The notes under the pieces: generated by a model
The model's input: only the letters and a program-made list of their open reading frames with translations
Database searches by the model: none
Told to the model about the DNA's origin: nothing
Assembly (NCBI RefSeq): GCF_004357985.1
Contig: NZ_SMTF01000003.1
Span: forward strand, 310,001 to 374,000
Length of the DNA: 64,000 bases
Direction: 5' to 3'
Origin: Luteimonas aestuarii
GTDB taxonomy: Bacteria; Pseudomonadota; Gammaproteobacteria; Xanthomonadales; Xanthomonadaceae
Shown here: positions 9,296-20,880 of the stretch, piece after piece
Position numbering within the stretch: position 1 is the first letter of the stretch
Layout of the letters: each line of letters starts with the position of its first letter
Made by a program: the position numbers and the translations under genes

Positions 9296-11683
9296 TCAAC
9301 CCCTCATCGCGGCGGCATGGCCGTCACGCAGCGCGTCGACCACCCGCGCCACCACCTCATCCACTTCGCGGTCGGTCAGAGTGCGTGAATCCTCCTGCAG
9401 AATCAAGCCCATGGCGAGACTCTTGAAGCCGGATTCGACCCCCTTGCCGACATAACGGTCGAACAGCGTCAAACCTGCCAGCAACGGCCCCGCAGCCGTG
9501 CGGATAGTGGCCTCGATCGCACCCCAAGGCGCGTCTTCCGGCACGACGAACGCGAGGTCGCGGCGGACGGACGGGAAGCGCGACAGCGCTGACACGCGCG
9601 GCAGCGCGCGGACTTGCAGCGGTGCCACGTCGACCTCGAAGGCAACCGCCGTCGCATCGAGGTCAAGCGCGCGACGCAGCCGCGGGTGCAGTTCGCCGAT
9701 CCAGCCGATGCGCGCTCCCTTGCCTGCTTCATCGACGCGATACACGTCGGCCGAACGCCCGGGGTGCCCGTGCGGCGCCTGCGACGGGCGGAACTCGAGC
9801 CTTGCGCCGACGCTGGCCGCGAGGCTTTCCAGGTCGCCCTTGAGGTCATGGAAATCGACCGGGCGCGCCGCACCGCCCCACTGTTCGGCGCGGGCGTCGC
9901 CGATGGCCGCCGCAGCGATGCGCAATGTCTCCACCGGCGCTTCGCCGGCCGCGGCGGCATGGAACACCTTGCCGGTCTCGAACAGGCGAACACGCGACTG
10001 CTGGCGCGCGGCATTGCGGCCCAGCGCATCGACCAGACCGGGTAGCAGCTGCGTGCGCATCACGCCCAGTTCCGCGCTGAGCGGATTGGCCAGCGGCACG
10101 CTGCCTGCGGATGCCGACCAGCGGTCGAGTGCCTTCGCATCGACGAAGGCGAAGTTGACCGCCTCATGGTAGCCGCGCGCCACCAGTTGTGCGCCCAGTG
10201 CGTCCTCGCCCACGCGGGTTTCACTGGGCGCAGCGATCCGCGACGCGCCGCCCGGCAGCGTGGTCGGGATGGCGTCGTACCCATGGATGCGCGCGACTTC
10301 CTCGATCAGGTCTTCCTCGATCGCAAGATCGAAGCGTCGCGCCGGTGGCACCACCTGCCAACCCTCGGCATGCGCATCCACCGCCAGGCCCAGCGCGCGC
10401 AGGATGCGCTCGACCTCGGCATCGGGCACCTGCAACCCGAGCACGCGCGCCAACCGCGCGCGACGCAGCACGATGGTCGCGGGTGCCGGCAGGTACTCGG
10501 CCAGCACCGCTTCGGTCACCGGCCCGGGCGCGCCACCGGCGATCTCCACGATCAACCGGGTCGCGACGTCGATGGCGGTGCGCGGCAATTCCGGATCGAC
10601 GCCACGCTCGAACCGGTGCGCGGCGTCGGTATGCATGCCCAGCTTGCGGCTGCGGCCAATGATGGCAGCCGGCGCAAAATGCGCGGCTTCGAGGAAGATG
10701 TTGCGTGTCGCGTCGGTGACGCGGGTGTCGAAACCACCCATCACGCCGGCCAACGCGACCACGCGGTCGGCGTCGGTGATCGCGAGGAAGCCGTCGTCCA
10801 GCACCACGTCGCGACCATCCAGCAGTTTCAGCGCCTCACCCTTGCGCGCGCGACGCACGCCAATGGGGCCGGTCAGCAGGTCGCGGTCGAACGCGTGCAT
10901 GGGCTGGCCAAGGTCCAGCATCACGTACTGGGTCACGTCCACCAGGAAACTGACCGGGCGGATGCCGCCGCGACGCAGGCGCTCGGCCATCCACACCGGC
11001 GTAGGCACCGTGGCGTCGACGCCCTCGACCACGCGGCCGACGTAGCGTGGCGCATCGGCGCCGGCATCCAGCGTGACCTGCAGCTGCGCGTCGCCAAGCG
11101 CCGGCATCGGCGTGGCATCGAACGGGGCCACGTCGCAGCCGGTCGCCGCCGCCACGTCGAAGGCAACGCCACGCACGCTGAAGCAGTCGGCGCGGTTGGG
11201 CGTGAGCTTGATCTCGATGCTGGCGTCGGGCAGGCCGAGGTAGTCGGCCAGCGGCGTGCCGACCGGCGCGTCGTCGGGCAGTTCCAGCAGGCCGGAGGCA
11301 TCGGCATCGATGCCGAGCTCCCTGGCGGAGCAGAGCATGCCGTTCGATTCGACGCCACGCAGCTTCGCGGCCTTGATGGTGAGCTCACCGACCTGCGTGC
11401 CGATGGTCGCCAGCGGCGCCACCAGGCCCGCGCGTGCGTTGGGCGCGCCGCAGACGATCTGCAGCGTCGTGCCGCCCGCATCGACCTGGCAGACCTGCAG
11501 GCGGTCGGCTTCGGGATGCTTTTCGGCCGAGACGATGCGCGCCACGACCACGCCGTCCAGCGATTCACCCAGCACCGCCACGTCCTCGACCTCAAGGCCG
11601 ATCGCGGTCAGCACCTCGACCAGTCGCTCACGCGTGGCATCGGTGGGCACGTGTTGGCGAAGCCAGTTTTCGGAGAACTTCAT
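9296..11683 (-). CDS. pheT: phenylalanyl-tRNA synthetase beta subunit
   Basis: 795 residues (family about 790-800). It is half of the alpha2-beta2 enzyme that charges tRNA-Phe. Domain order: start [19 protein letters not shown]; tRNA-binding OB fold at about 40-150; B3/B4 editing domain at about 200-400, with HAFDRDLL and [13 protein letters not shown]5 domain at about 400-480; catalytic-like domain with [14 protein letters not shown] (about 455-470); and the ferredoxin-fold anticodon-binding domain from about 700 ([20 protein letters not shown]). It is separated from pheS by a 128-bp palindromic repeat rather than the usual few bases, so coupling between the two subunits may be weaker than usual. 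Confidence 0.97.
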   Translation of the reverse strand: MKFSENWLRQHVPTDATRERLVEVLTAIGLEVEDVAVLGESLDGVVVARIVSAEKHPEADRLQVCQVDAGGTTLQIVCGAPNARAGLVAPLATIGTQVGELTIKAAKLRGVESNGMLCSARELGIDADASGLLELPDDAPVGTPLADYLGLPDASIEIKLTPNRADCFSVRGVAFDVAAATGCDVAPFDATPMPALGDAQLQVTLDAGADAPRYVGRVVEGVDATVPTPVWMAERLRRGGIRPVSFLVDVTQYVMLDLGQPMHAFDRDLLTGPIGVRRARKGEALKLLDGRDVVLDDGFLAITDADRVVALAGVMGGFDTRVTDATRNIFLEAAHFAPAAIIGRSRKLGMHTDAAHRFERGVDPELPRTAIDVATRLIVEIAGGAPGPVTEAVLAEYLPAPATIVLRRARLARVLGLQVPDAEVERILRALGLAVDAHAEGWQVVPPARRFDLAIEEDLIEEVARIHGYDAIPTTLPGGASRIAAPSETRVGEDALGAQLVARGYHEAVNFAFVDAKALDRWSASAGSVPLANPLSAELGVMRTQLLPGLVDALGRNAARQQSRVRLFETGKVFHAAAAGEAPVETLRIAAAAIGDARAEQWGGAARPVDFHDLKGDLESLAASVGARLEFRPSQAPHGHPGRSADVYRVDEAGKGARIGWIGELHPRLRRALDLDATAVAFEVDVAPLQVRALPRVSALSRFPSVRRDLAFVVPEDAPWGAIEATIRTAAGPLLAGLTLFDRYVGKGVESGFKSLAMGLILQEDSRTLTDREVDEVVARVVDALRDGHAAAMRG

Positions 11684-11695
11684 CGTTCGTTGATC

Positions 11696-13307
<1,612 letters not shown>

Positions 13308-13320
13308 TGTTCAGCCCTCC

Positions 13321-13524
13321 TCAGAGATACGGCAGCATGCGGTCCAGACGGCCCGCGTCCTCGGCACGAACATGGTTCGTCTGCCGGAGGTTGCGCTTCC
13401 GCTTGGTCGCCTTCTTGGTGAGGATGTGGCTGCGGTTGGCGTGGCCTGCCTTGTACTTGCCGGAAGCAGTCTTCCGGAAGCGTTTGGCCGCGCCCCGATG
13501 CGTCTTGATCTTGATCTTCGACAT
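13321..13524 (-). CDS. rpmI: 50S ribosomal protein L35
   Basis: 67 residues (family 64-67), basic, starting [20 protein letters not shown], with the conserved [14 protein letters not shown] and RKRNLR. The start at 13524 is fixed by the family N-terminus; the longer open frame upstream is not part of the protein. Translation in E. coli is controlled by L20 binding upstream; I did not identify the pseudoknot here. The 513-bp gap before it, towards infC, is unusually long and holds inverted repeats. Confidence 0.97.
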   Translation of the reverse strand: MSKIKIKTHRGAAKRFRKTASGKYKAGHANRSHILTKKATKRKRNLRQTNHVRAEDAGRLDRMLPYL

Positions 13525-13883
13525 TGGGTTGGTCCTTGGGGTCGTTTCGAGTACTGGCCCGGGCGGCGTCGCATCGTTGCGATCGCTCTTTCCATCCTGC
13601 CTGGCCGGTTTGTAAGCCACTGATCCACGCGGGAAACAGGGCAGGTCCAAAGGTGTTGCACACAGCAACCCGGCGAACCGGGCCGGCCATTATGCCTGCC
13701 TGGGGTTTTGCTTGCAATTCAGCGGGTTCGGTGGAAGTCGGGGCCGGGCGCCGCTTGCCTTGCACTCTCATCCCTGCGCTCGACCCCTCCCCGTTGAAGG
13801 GAGTGAGGATGGCCCGCTGCGTGCCACTGCCGCGCGGGCCATTCGAACCCCCTGCGCTGCGCCCGGCCGGGCTTCCGCCCCCT

Positions 13884-13995
13884 CCCCCGTTCACGGGGGA
13901 GGGCTGGGGTGGGGGCGAACGGAGCCGCGCCTGCCCGAAAGCGAAGGGCGCCGCTCGGCGCCCTCCCCCACCCTTTACCCTCCCCCGCGAACGGG
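13884..13995. repeat. inverted pair of G-rich REP-like elements in the infC-rpmI gap
   Basis: Copy 1 (13884-13915, plus strand) and copy 2 (13961-13995, minus strand) share the pattern cccgttcNcgggggaggg followed by tggggg, facing each other across about 45 bp. A weaker relative (ctccccgttgaaggg) lies near 13786-13800. The whole 13525-13870 stretch shows no gene. The elements would be transcribed in the operon and could form a large stem-loop between the infC and rpmI coding regions. Confidence 0.7.
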
Positions 13996-14037
13996 TGGAC
14001 GGGAACGGTAGGCCTCACGCGCCTGCGGCGCGCGAGT

Positions 14038-14559
14038 TCATTTCTTTTTGGGGGCGATCATCATCACCATCTGGCGGCCTTCCAGGCGCGGACGGGATTC
14101 GATCACCACGTCCTCGCCAAGGTCGGCCTCGATCCGCGCGGCCATCTCGCGGCCCAGCTCCTGGTGACTCATCTCGCGGCCGCGGAAGCGGATGTTCACC
14201 TTCAGCTTGTCGCCTTCCTCGATGAACGCACGCATCTTGCGCAGCTTGATCTGGTAGTCGCCTTCGTCGGTGACCGGACGGAACTTGATCTCCTTGATCT
14301 CGACCTGCTTGGTCTTCTTCTTGGCCTCGTTGGCCTTCTTCTGCGCTTCGAACTTGAACTTGCCGAAATCCATGATCTTGCAGACCGGCGGGTCGGCATT
14401 GGGCTGGATCTCCACGAGGTCCAGGCCCTCGTCCTCGGCCATCTGCAAGGCTTCGTCGCGCGACAACACGCCGATCATTTCGCCATCGGAACCGATCACG
14501 CGGACACGGGGAACGCGGATCTCTGCATTGCGGCGGTTCTGCTTGTCAGGGGTGCTAAT
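14038..14559 (-). CDS. infC: translation initiation factor IF-3, rare ATT start
   Basis: 173 residues. IF-3 binds the 30S subunit, prevents premature 50S joining and proof-reads start codons. The sequence after the start runs STPDKQNRRNAEIRVPRVRV, with the linker region KFEAQKKANEAKKKTKQVEI and the C-terminal domain ending MVMMIAPKKK. The start codon is ATT at 14559-14557: the family N-terminus begins exactly there, no ATG or GTG lies nearby in frame, and GGAG stands nine bases upstream. E. coli infC also uses AUU, which lets IF-3 repress its own translation, so the same autoregulation is expected here. It sits 93 bp after thrS. Confidence 0.97.
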   Translation of the reverse strand: MSTPDKQNRRNAEIRVPRVRVIGSDGEMIGVLSRDEALQMAEDEGLDLVEIQPNADPPVCKIMDFGKFKFEAQKKANEAKKKTKQVEIKEIKFRPVTDEGDYQIKLRKMRAFIEEGDKLKVNIRFRGREMSHQELGREMAARIEADLGEDVVIESRPRLEGRQMVMMIAPKKK

Positions 14560-14652
14560 ACGGCTGTCTCCAAGGGGGAAGAATCCGGCGACTCGCTGGC
14601 CGCCGGGCATACGGATACGGATTTTTAACGGAAACGGGTCCGGATACAACCG

Positions 14653-16566
14653 TCAGCCGAGGGTTTCGGCCGCCAGCCGGTCCGCGAAATCGGCCACCGG
14701 CATGGTCCCGAGGTCCTCGCCCGAGCGGGTACGCACCGCCACCGCGCCCGATTCCTTCTCGCGGTCGCCGATCACCAGCAGGTACGGGACCCGCTGCAGG
14801 GTGTGTTCGCGGATCTTGTAGCCGACCTTCTCGTTGCGCACGTCCGGGATCGCCCTCAACCCCTTCGAATTCAAGGCCTTGGCCACCCCGAGCACGGCAT
14901 CGGCCTGGGCATCGGTGATGTTCATCACCACCGCCTGCACCGGCGCCAGCCAGGCCGGGAACTGGCCGGCATGATGCTCGATCAGGATGCCGATGAAGCG
15001 CTCCATCGAGCCGACGATGGCCCGGTGCAGCATCACCGGCACCTGTTTCTGGCTGTGCTCGTCCACGTACTCGGCGCCGAGGCGGCCGGGCATCATGAAG
15101 TCGACCTGCATGGTGCCCAGCTGCCAGGTGCGGCCGATGGCGTCCCTCAGGTGGTACTCGATCTTGGGGCCGTAGAACGCGCCCTCGCCCGGCAGCTCTT
15201 CCCACTCGACCCCGGATGCGCCCAGCGCATCGCGCAGTGCCGCTTCGGCCTTGTCCCAGGTGGCGTCATCGCCGAGGCGCGATTCGGGGCGCAGCGCGAT
15301 CTTGATCTGGATCTCCTCGAAGCCGAAGTCGGCGTAGACCTTCAGCGCCTGCGCGTGGAATGCACGCACCTCGGCCTCCACCTGGTCCGGCGTGCAGAAC
15401 ACGTGGCCGTCGTCCTGGGTGAAGCCGCGCACGCGCAGGATGCCGTGCAGCGCGCCCGACGGCTCGTTGCGATGGCAACTGCCGAACTCGCCGTAGCGGA
15501 TCGGCAGGTCGCGGTAGCTGTGCAGGCCCTGGTTGAACACCTGCACGTGGCCGGGGCAATTCATCGGCTTCACCGCGTAGGTCCGCTTCTCGGACTCGGT
15601 GAAGAACATGTTGTCCTTGTAGTTGTCCCAGTGGCCGGACTGCTTCCACAACTCCACGTCGAGGATCTGCGGGCAGCGCACCTCGCCATAGCCGGTCTGG
15701 CGATACACGCGCCGCATGTACTGCTCGACCACCTGCCACACCGCCCAGCCCTTCGGGTGCCAGAACACCAGACCCGGCGCCTCTTCCTGCAGGTGGAACA
15801 GTTCCTGCTGCTTGCCGATCTTGCGATGGTCGCGCTTCTCGGCTTCCTCGATGCGCTGGATGTAGGCCTTGAGCTGTTTCTCGTCCGCCCAGGCCGTGCC
15901 GTAGATGCGCTGCAACTGCTCGTTCTTCGAGTCGCCGCGCCAGTACGCACCGGAGATGCGGGTGAGCTTGAACGCCTTGAGGAAGCGCGTGTTCGGCACG
16001 TGCGGGCCGCGGCACATGTCCACGTATTCCTGGTGGTGGTACAGGCCCATCGCGGTGATTTCGGGGCCCATGTCCTCGATCAGGCGCAGCTTGTAGTCCT
16101 CGCCGCGGGCCTTGAACACCTCGATGACTTCCGCGCGCGGCGTCATCTTCTTGACCACGTCGTAGTCCTGCGCGATCAGCTCGCGCATGCGCTGCTCGAT
16201 CGCCGCCATGTCATCGGGCGTGAACGGGCGCTCGCTGTGGATGTCGTAGTAGAAACCCTCGTCGATCACCGGGCCGATGACCATCTTGGCCTCCGGATAC
16301 AGCTGTTTCACCGCGTGGCCGACGAGGTGCGCCGCGGAGTGACGGATGATCTCGACGCCTTCGGCATCCTTCGGGGTGAGGATCTGCAGGGTGGCATCGT
16401 GGTCGATGAGGTCGCTGGCGTCGACCGGGCGGCCGTCGACCTTGCCGGCGACGGTCGCCTTGGCCAGGCCGGGGCCGATGGACTGGGCGACTTCCATCAC
16501 CGTGACGGGATGGTCGAATTCACGGCGGCTGCCGTCGGGGAGCGTGATGGTGATCATGGCGGGCAT
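14653..16566 (-). CDS. thrS: threonyl-tRNA synthetase
   Basis: 637 residues (E. coli 642). Charges tRNA-Thr and edits mischarged Ser. The TGS domain covers 1-60 ([20 protein letters not shown]). The editing domain contains [18 protein letters not shown], with its His pair. The class II catalytic core has the zinc-binding Cys of [10 protein letters not shown] and [20 protein letters not shown] (motif 2), and motif 3 as [13 protein letters not shown]. The anticodon domain ends [23 protein letters not shown] at 16557 is an alternative start; MPAMITIT from 16566 matches relatives better. It is preceded by a Thr-codon leader and terminator, so attenuation is likely. Confidence 0.97.
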   Translation of the reverse strand: MPAMITITLPDGSRREFDHPVTVMEVAQSIGPGLAKATVAGKVDGRPVDASDLIDHDATLQILTPKDAEGVEIIRHSAAHLVGHAVKQLYPEAKMVIGPVIDEGFYYDIHSERPFTPDDMAAIEQRMRELIAQDYDVVKKMTPRAEVIEVFKARGEDYKLRLIEDMGPEITAMGLYHHQEYVDMCRGPHVPNTRFLKAFKLTRISGAYWRGDSKNEQLQRIYGTAWADEKQLKAYIQRIEEAEKRDHRKIGKQQELFHLQEEAPGLVFWHPKGWAVWQVVEQYMRRVYRQTGYGEVRCPQILDVELWKQSGHWDNYKDNMFFTESEKRTYAVKPMNCPGHVQVFNQGLHSYRDLPIRYGEFGSCHRNEPSGALHGILRVRGFTQDDGHVFCTPDQVEAEVRAFHAQALKVYADFGFEEIQIKIALRPESRLGDDATWDKAEAALRDALGASGVEWEELPGEGAFYGPKIEYHLRDAIGRTWQLGTMQVDFMMPGRLGAEYVDEHSQKQVPVMLHRAIVGSMERFIGILIEHHAGQFPAWLAPVQAVVMNITDAQADAVLGVAKALNSKGLRAIPDVRNEKVGYKIREHTLQRVPYLLVIGDREKESGAVAVRTRSGEDLGTMPVADFADRLAAETLG

Positions 16567-16633
16567 CGGTGATGGACAGTGGCGCCGGCGCATTGGCCGC
16601 GGCGCGGGAGGATTCGGGCGGGATGGGAGCAAG

Positions 16634-16658
16634 AAAAAAAGCGCCACGAAGGCGCCTT
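16634..16658 (-). terminator. attenuator terminator of thrS
   Basis: Minus-strand stem AAGGCGCC / GGCGCTT with a five-base loop, followed immediately by seven T. It lies between the Thr-rich leader peptide and thrS, 67 nt before the thrS start. Upstream of it, CGAGGC could pair with the first arm (GCCTTCG) as an antiterminator; that pairing is my inference. Confidence 0.78.
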
Positions 16659-16682
16659 CCGGTGGAACGGGCCTCGGGCGGT

Positions 16683-16709
16683 TCAACGATGGGCGGTGGT
16701 AGTCCTCAT
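16683..16709 (-). CDS. thrS leader peptide with three consecutive Thr codons
   Basis: A short open frame reading Met-Arg-Thr-Thr-Thr-Ala-His-Arg-stop (ACT ACC ACC for Thr), ending 24 nt before the terminator stem. The same frame also opens at an ATG at 16751-16749, which would give a 22-residue peptide, [14 protein letters not shown] plus the eight residues. A TAGAAT box (minus strand, 16771-16766) fits a -10 element that would place the transcript start only a few bases before the upstream ATG. The arrangement of leader, Thr run, GC stem and T7 matches amino-acid-sensing attenuation: a stall at Thr codons when charged tRNA-Thr is low would favour read-through into thrS. Its expression is not proven. 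Confidence 0.7.
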   Translation of the reverse strand: MRTTTAHR

Positions 16710-16824
16710 GTCGCACGCTCGGCCGGCGTTGCCGCGGGCCACCCTGTCCATGTTGCGATGCGGCGATTCTAGCGGAAATCCGGCCCCGCGGCGGGCCCGC
16801 GGGCGAGCGTGGCATCATCTGCCC

Positions 16825-17856
16825 ATGACCATCCGCGGCAAGGCGACCTCCCTCGACATCGCACACCTCGCCGGGGTGTCGCAGCCGACGGTGTCGCGGG
16901 CGCTGCGCGGCAGCCCGATGGTCAACGAGGAGACCCGCAAGCGCATCCTCGCCATCGCCGAGCAGCTCAACTACAAGGTCGACAAGAACGCCTCCAACCT
17001 GCGTGCCCAGCAGACCGGCACGCTGGCGCTGCTGCTGTTCGAGGACCCGACCACAGACGAGTCGCACATCAACCCCTTCTTCCTGCCGATGCTGGGCTCG
17101 ATCACCCGCGCGTGCGCCCGCCACGGCAAGGACCTGCTGATCTCGTTCCAGCAGCTGTCCAACGACTGGCATGCCGACTACGCCGACAGCCACAAGGCCG
17201 ACGGCCTGATCCTGCTGGGCTACGGCGACTACCTTGCCTACGAGGGCAAGCTGAGCAAGCTGCTGGCACAGGGCACGCCGTTCGTGCGTTGGGGTGCGGT
17301 GCTGCCGGACCAGCCGGGGCTGTCGATCGGCTGCGACAACGTCGGCGGTGGACGGCTGGCTGGCGAGCACCTGCTGTCGCTGGGCCGCCGTCGCGTCGCC
17401 TTCCTCGGCGATGCCTCCAGCCATTACCCCGAGTTCCTGGAGCGCTACGAGGGCTGCGATGCCGCGCTGCGCGAGGCCGGCACGGCGATGGATCGTGCCC
17501 TGCAGGTGGACGCTGAAAGCGCCGAGGAATCCGGCGAAGCCGCAGCGCAGGCCCTGCTGTCGCGGGGGCTGCCGTTCGACGCGGTGTTCGCGGCCAGCGA
17601 CCTGATCGCGATCGGTGCGATGCGCGTGTTCGCCGAACACGGCCTGCGCATCCCCGACGACGTGGCCGTGGTCGGCTTCGACGACATTCCCGCCGCGCGC
17701 ATCGCCACCCCGGCGCTGACCACCATCCGCCAGGACACCACCCAGGCGGGGGAATTGCTGGTCGAAAAACTGGTGGCGCTTGTGGACGGCGACGCCGCCG
17801 CCAGCGAGCGACTGCGGACGTTGCTGGTCGTGCGCCGGTCGACGTCGGCCGGCTGA
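16825..17856 (+). CDS. LacI-family transcriptional regulator
   Basis: 343 residues. The N-terminal LacI helix-turn-helix at about 8-30 reads [20 protein letters not shown], followed by the hinge-type [12 protein letters not shown], which precedes a periplasmic-binding-protein-like effector domain (about 65-340) with [20 protein letters not shown] near the end. The effector is unknown; the FDDI segment and overall form resemble sugar-responsive members. The start at 16825 gives the usual short pre-HTH arm. It is divergent from the thrS leader. The closest sugar locus is 12 kb away and carries LacI-type operators without a local regulator, so this protein is a reasonable candidate to bind them; that link is inferred. 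Confidence 0.88.
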   Translation: MTIRGKATSLDIAHLAGVSQPTVSRALRGSPMVNEETRKRILAIAEQLNYKVDKNASNLRAQQTGTLALLLFEDPTTDESHINPFFLPMLGSITRACARHGKDLLISFQQLSNDWHADYADSHKADGLILLGYGDYLAYEGKLSKLLAQGTPFVRWGAVLPDQPGLSIGCDNVGGGRLAGEHLLSLGRRRVAFLGDASSHYPEFLERYEGCDAALREAGTAMDRALQVDAESAEESGEAAAQALLSRGLPFDAVFAASDLIAIGAMRVFAEHGLRIPDDVAVVGFDDIPAARIATPALTTIRQDTTQAGELLVEKLVALVDGDAAASERLRTLLVVRRSTSAG

Positions 17857-17986
17857 CAACCCCGTTCGTCGCCCGCGGGCGTTGAAAAGACTGGCGCTGT
17901 TCACACGGAACGGTTCTGATATGCCATCCCCGGCCCCGGCGGTGTCGCCGGTGCCGGGCCTTCCAACGCAGAATGGATTCCCTCCG

Positions 17987-19357
17987 ATGAAGAAACTCCC
18001 CGTGCTGTTCGCCCTGGCGCTGTCGCCATCGCTTGTCCTGGCCCAACAGGGTGCCGGCACCGCAGCCCAGCCCCTCGGCCTTGGCAGCCAGGTGCGCGGC
18101 GAAATCACCACCGCCGATCGCGTCAATTTCAGCGACGGCAGCCGCAGCGTGGTCTATGCGCTCGACCTGGACGCCGGCCAAGCGGTCAGGCTGGAAGCGA
18201 CCGGTGCGCTGTGCGCCCGGCTCACCGTGATCCACGATGGCGAAACCGTCGCCGGGCCGACGCAGGGCGATTGCGACGCCGGGTCGGGCACCAGCACCCG
18301 GTTGGCGCTGATGGCCAGCGACACGGGACGCTACGAGGTGGCGGTCAGCGGTGCCGGCGCGCGCGCCTTCGGCCCGTTCCGGCTCGAAGCCAAGGCACTG
18401 GAGGTCCACCGGGGCGATGGCGCGCTGCGCCCGGGCAGCGAGATCGTCGATTTCCTGCGGAGCGACGGCAAGACCTATCGCCTCGACATCCGCCAGGCCG
18501 GCTACTACGTCATCGACATGCGCTCCACCGACATCGACTCGATGCTGGAGTTGTCAGGAAACGGCGTGTCGGCCAACGACGATGACGGCGGCGATGGCCT
18601 GAACTCGCGCCTGCGCGTGCCACTGGAACCGGGCACCTACACCCTGCGCGCAAAATCGATCGGCGATGCCAGCGGCATGTTCGAACTGGCCATCACCACG
18701 GGCGCACTGCCCGCCGGCGTGCGCCTGCGCAACAGCGGCGCGCTGTCGCTGGACGGCAACGTGCTGCACGGCGCCCTTAGCGGCAGCCCTCGCGAGTACC
18801 AGCTGCGCGTGACCCAACCTGGCCGGGTCACCATTGATCTGGGCAGCGACGACTTCGACACCGTGCTCGAACTGAGCGGCAACGGCGTGTCGTTGGACAA
18901 CGACGACGGTGGCGACGGCACCAACTCGCGCATCTCGACCGTTCTGCAGCCGGGCGCCTACACCGTGATCGCCCGTGGGCTTGGCGAAAGCGGCAGCGGC
19001 CTGTTTACCCTGTCGGCCACGCATGCCGCACTGCCGGCGGGCACCTCGCTGCGCACCGGTGGCGACCTGGCGCTGGGTACGGCGGTCACCGGCATGAGCA
19101 ACGGCGAGTCGCACAGCTACCGGATCACCATCGCCCAAGCGGGCCAGTTGGTCGTCGACATGACCAGCGACGACTTCGACGCCGTGCTGGAACTGCAGCG
19201 CGATGGCGAACAGGTCGCCGAGGACGACGACGGCGGTGGCGGCACCAATGCGCGCATCACCACCGACGTGCAGCCGGGCACCTACACCGTCGTGGCGAAG
19301 AGCTTCGGTGGCAGTGCCAGCGGCATGTACGAGCTGACGGCGCGAATGGCGCCCTGA
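17987..19357 (+). CDS. secreted protein built of repeated PPC-like beta-sandwich units
   Basis: 456 residues with a Sec signal peptide ([20 protein letters not shown]). The mature part is four tandem units of about 105 residues. The last three share a strong signature, an acidic turn such as [23 protein letters not shown] or [11 protein letters not shown], followed by a strand of the form [10 protein letters not shown] or [10 protein letters not shown], and each begins with a segment ending in ELSGNG or ELQRDG. The first unit keeps the shape but not the acidic turn. This is the pre-peptidase C-terminal (PPC) pattern, usually an appendage of secreted proteases, yet there is no catalytic domain here. 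The acidic loops may bind calcium. Function unknown. An in-frame ATG at 17921 is less likely as a start. Confidence 0.82.
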   Translation: MKKLPVLFALALSPSLVLAQQGAGTAAQPLGLGSQVRGEITTADRVNFSDGSRSVVYALDLDAGQAVRLEATGALCARLTVIHDGETVAGPTQGDCDAGSGTSTRLALMASDTGRYEVAVSGAGARAFGPFRLEAKALEVHRGDGALRPGSEIVDFLRSDGKTYRLDIRQAGYYVIDMRSTDIDSMLELSGNGVSANDDDGGDGLNSRLRVPLEPGTYTLRAKSIGDASGMFELAITTGALPAGVRLRNSGALSLDGNVLHGALSGSPREYQLRVTQPGRVTIDLGSDDFDTVLELSGNGVSLDNDDGGDGTNSRISTVLQPGAYTVIARGLGESGSGLFTLSATHAALPAGTSLRTGGDLALGTAVTGMSNGESHSYRITIAQAGQLVVDMTSDDFDAVLELQRDGEQVAEDDDGGGGTNARITTDVQPGTYTVVAKSFGGSASGMYELTARMAP

Positions 19358-19422
19358 CCGATGCTGGACACGGTGGCGCCTGCACGCGCAGGCGTCACCG
19401 CAGGTATCGACAGCCGGCCGCG

Positions 19423-20733
19423 TCAGCTCTTGAAGTTGAGCCTGCGGTTCAGGCCAAGCGCAAGCAGCGTACCGATGGCCCCCGACAACAGGTAGGCACC
19501 AATCCACGGCAGGCCGAACTCGGTGGTCAGCCACAGCGCCACCAGCGGGGCGAACGCGGCGCCGATGAGCCACGCCAGGTCCGAAGTCAGCGCTGCACCG
19601 GTGTAGCGATAGCGCTGGCCGAAATTCGCCGTGACCGCACCCGCGGCCTGCCCGTACGACAGGCCCAGCAGGATGAAGCCGGCGAGGATGAAGACCGCTT
19701 GTCCGATGGAGCCCGCGCCCAGCAGGGTCGGCGCGAAGCCGCTATACATCGCGATGCCCACCGCCAGCCCGCCCAGCGTGCTGGCCCGGCCGATGCGGTC
19801 GGCGATGAAGCCCGACGCGACGATGGCGCCCGCCGCCAGGAACGCGCCGACGATCTGCAACATCAGGAACTGCGGGATCGACTGCTCCGAGAACAGCAGG
19901 ATCCACGACAGCGGGAAGATGGTCACGATGTGGAACAGCGCATAGCTGCCCAAGGCGGCGAACGCGCCGATCACCACGTGGCGGCCCTTCGCACGCAGCA
20001 TCTTCGTCACTGAAGTCGGTCCAAGCTCCAGTTCGCCCATCTTGGTCTGGTACTCGTCGGCCACCACCAGCCGCAGCCGCGCGAACAGGGCCACCACGTT
20101 GATCGCGAATGCGACGAAGAACGGATAGCGCCAGCCCCAGGCCAGCAGGTCTTCCTCGGAGAGATTCGCGTACAGGAACGCGAACACGCCCGCCGCCACG
20201 ATGAAGCCCACCGGCGCGCCCAGCTGCCCCAGCATCGCGTACCAGCCGCGGCGCTCCTTGGGCACGTTCATCGCCAGCAGCGACGGCAGCCCGTCCCACG
20301 AGCCGCCCAGCGCCACGCCCTGCAGGGTGCGGAAGAACGCCAGCAGCAGGATCGCCGCCACGCCCAGCGAGCCGTAGGACGGCACGAACGCAATGCCCGC
20401 CGTTGCCGTGCCCAGCAGGAACAGCGCCGCGGTGAGCTTGGTGCCCAGGCCCCAGCGCGACTGGATCTTCAGGAACAGCAGCGTGCCGAAGGGACGCGCG
20501 ATGAAGGCCAGCGCGAAGATGGCGAACGAATACAGCGTGCCCTCGAGCCGATCGACGAACGGAAAGAACACCGCAGGGAACACCAGCGCCGAGGCGATGC
20601 CGTAGACGAAGAAATCGAAGTATTCCGAGGTGCGGCCCACCACCACGCCGACGGCGATCTCGCCCGGCGCGATGTGCGACTGCGACTTCATGCCGTGGTC
20701 GTGGTCGGTGGTGGTGCTGGTGGGCGTGGACAT
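19423..20733 (-). CDS. MHS-family MFS transporter (metabolite:H+ symporter type)
   Basis: 436 residues with about twelve transmembrane segments. The layout is that of the metabolite:H+ symporter branch (ProP, ShiA, KgtP relatives): GRTSEYFDFFVYGIASALVF in TM1 with the Asp-Phe-Phe-Val-Tyr-Gly motif, the loop ADRIGRAST in the second half, and RTLQGVALGGSWDGL in TM4-5. The substrate cannot be inferred. The N-terminus carries a Thr/His-rich cytoplasmic tail (MSTPTSTTTDHDHG). It diverges from cyoA with a 147-bp shared region holding an FNR/ANR-like palindrome, so oxygen or redox control of both directions is possible. Confidence 0.88.
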   Translation of the reverse strand: MSTPTSTTTDHDHGMKSQSHIAPGEIAVGVVVGRTSEYFDFFVYGIASALVFPAVFFPFVDRLEGTLYSFAIFALAFIARPFGTLLFLKIQSRWGLGTKLTAALFLLGTATAGIAFVPSYGSLGVAAILLLAFFRTLQGVALGGSWDGLPSLLAMNVPKERRGWYAMLGQLGAPVGFIVAAGVFAFLYANLSEEDLLAWGWRYPFFVAFAINVVALFARLRLVVADEYQTKMGELELGPTSVTKMLRAKGRHVVIGAFAALGSYALFHIVTIFPLSWILLFSEQSIPQFLMLQIVGAFLAAGAIVASGFIADRIGRASTLGGLAVGIAMYSGFAPTLLGAGSIGQAVFILAGFILLGLSYGQAAGAVTANFGQRYRYTGAALTSDLAWLIGAAFAPLVALWLTTEFGLPWIGAYLLSGAIGTLLALGLNRRLNFKS

Positions 20734-20845
20734 CGGCGGGCGCTTCAGGCGGGACGGGGGAATCTGCAGGTTGACAGCTTGCCAGCGCGCCGGTGATGGA
20801 TCGATAGGACAAAACGTCCAATGGTCGCCGACGCCGCACCTCCTT

Positions 20846-20865
20846 ACATTGACCCGGATCAATGT
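20846..20865. promoter_or_regulatory. FNR/ANR-like palindrome before cyoA
   Basis: Perfect 7-bp arms ACATTGA and TCAATGT around CCCGGA. The inner part TTGAC-N4-ATCAA differs by one base from the FNR/ANR consensus TTGAT-N4-ATCAA. It ends 15 bp before the cyoA ATG, a place where binding would more likely block than activate transcription. Confidence 0.65.
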
Positions 20866-20880
20866 GGCGTGCTGCCCCCA

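Noticed and set aside
16567..18126. Continuous upstream extension of the thrS frame
   Set aside because: It runs through the attenuator and the opposite-strand LacI gene; the ThrRS N-terminus is fixed at 16566 or 16557 by family comparison.
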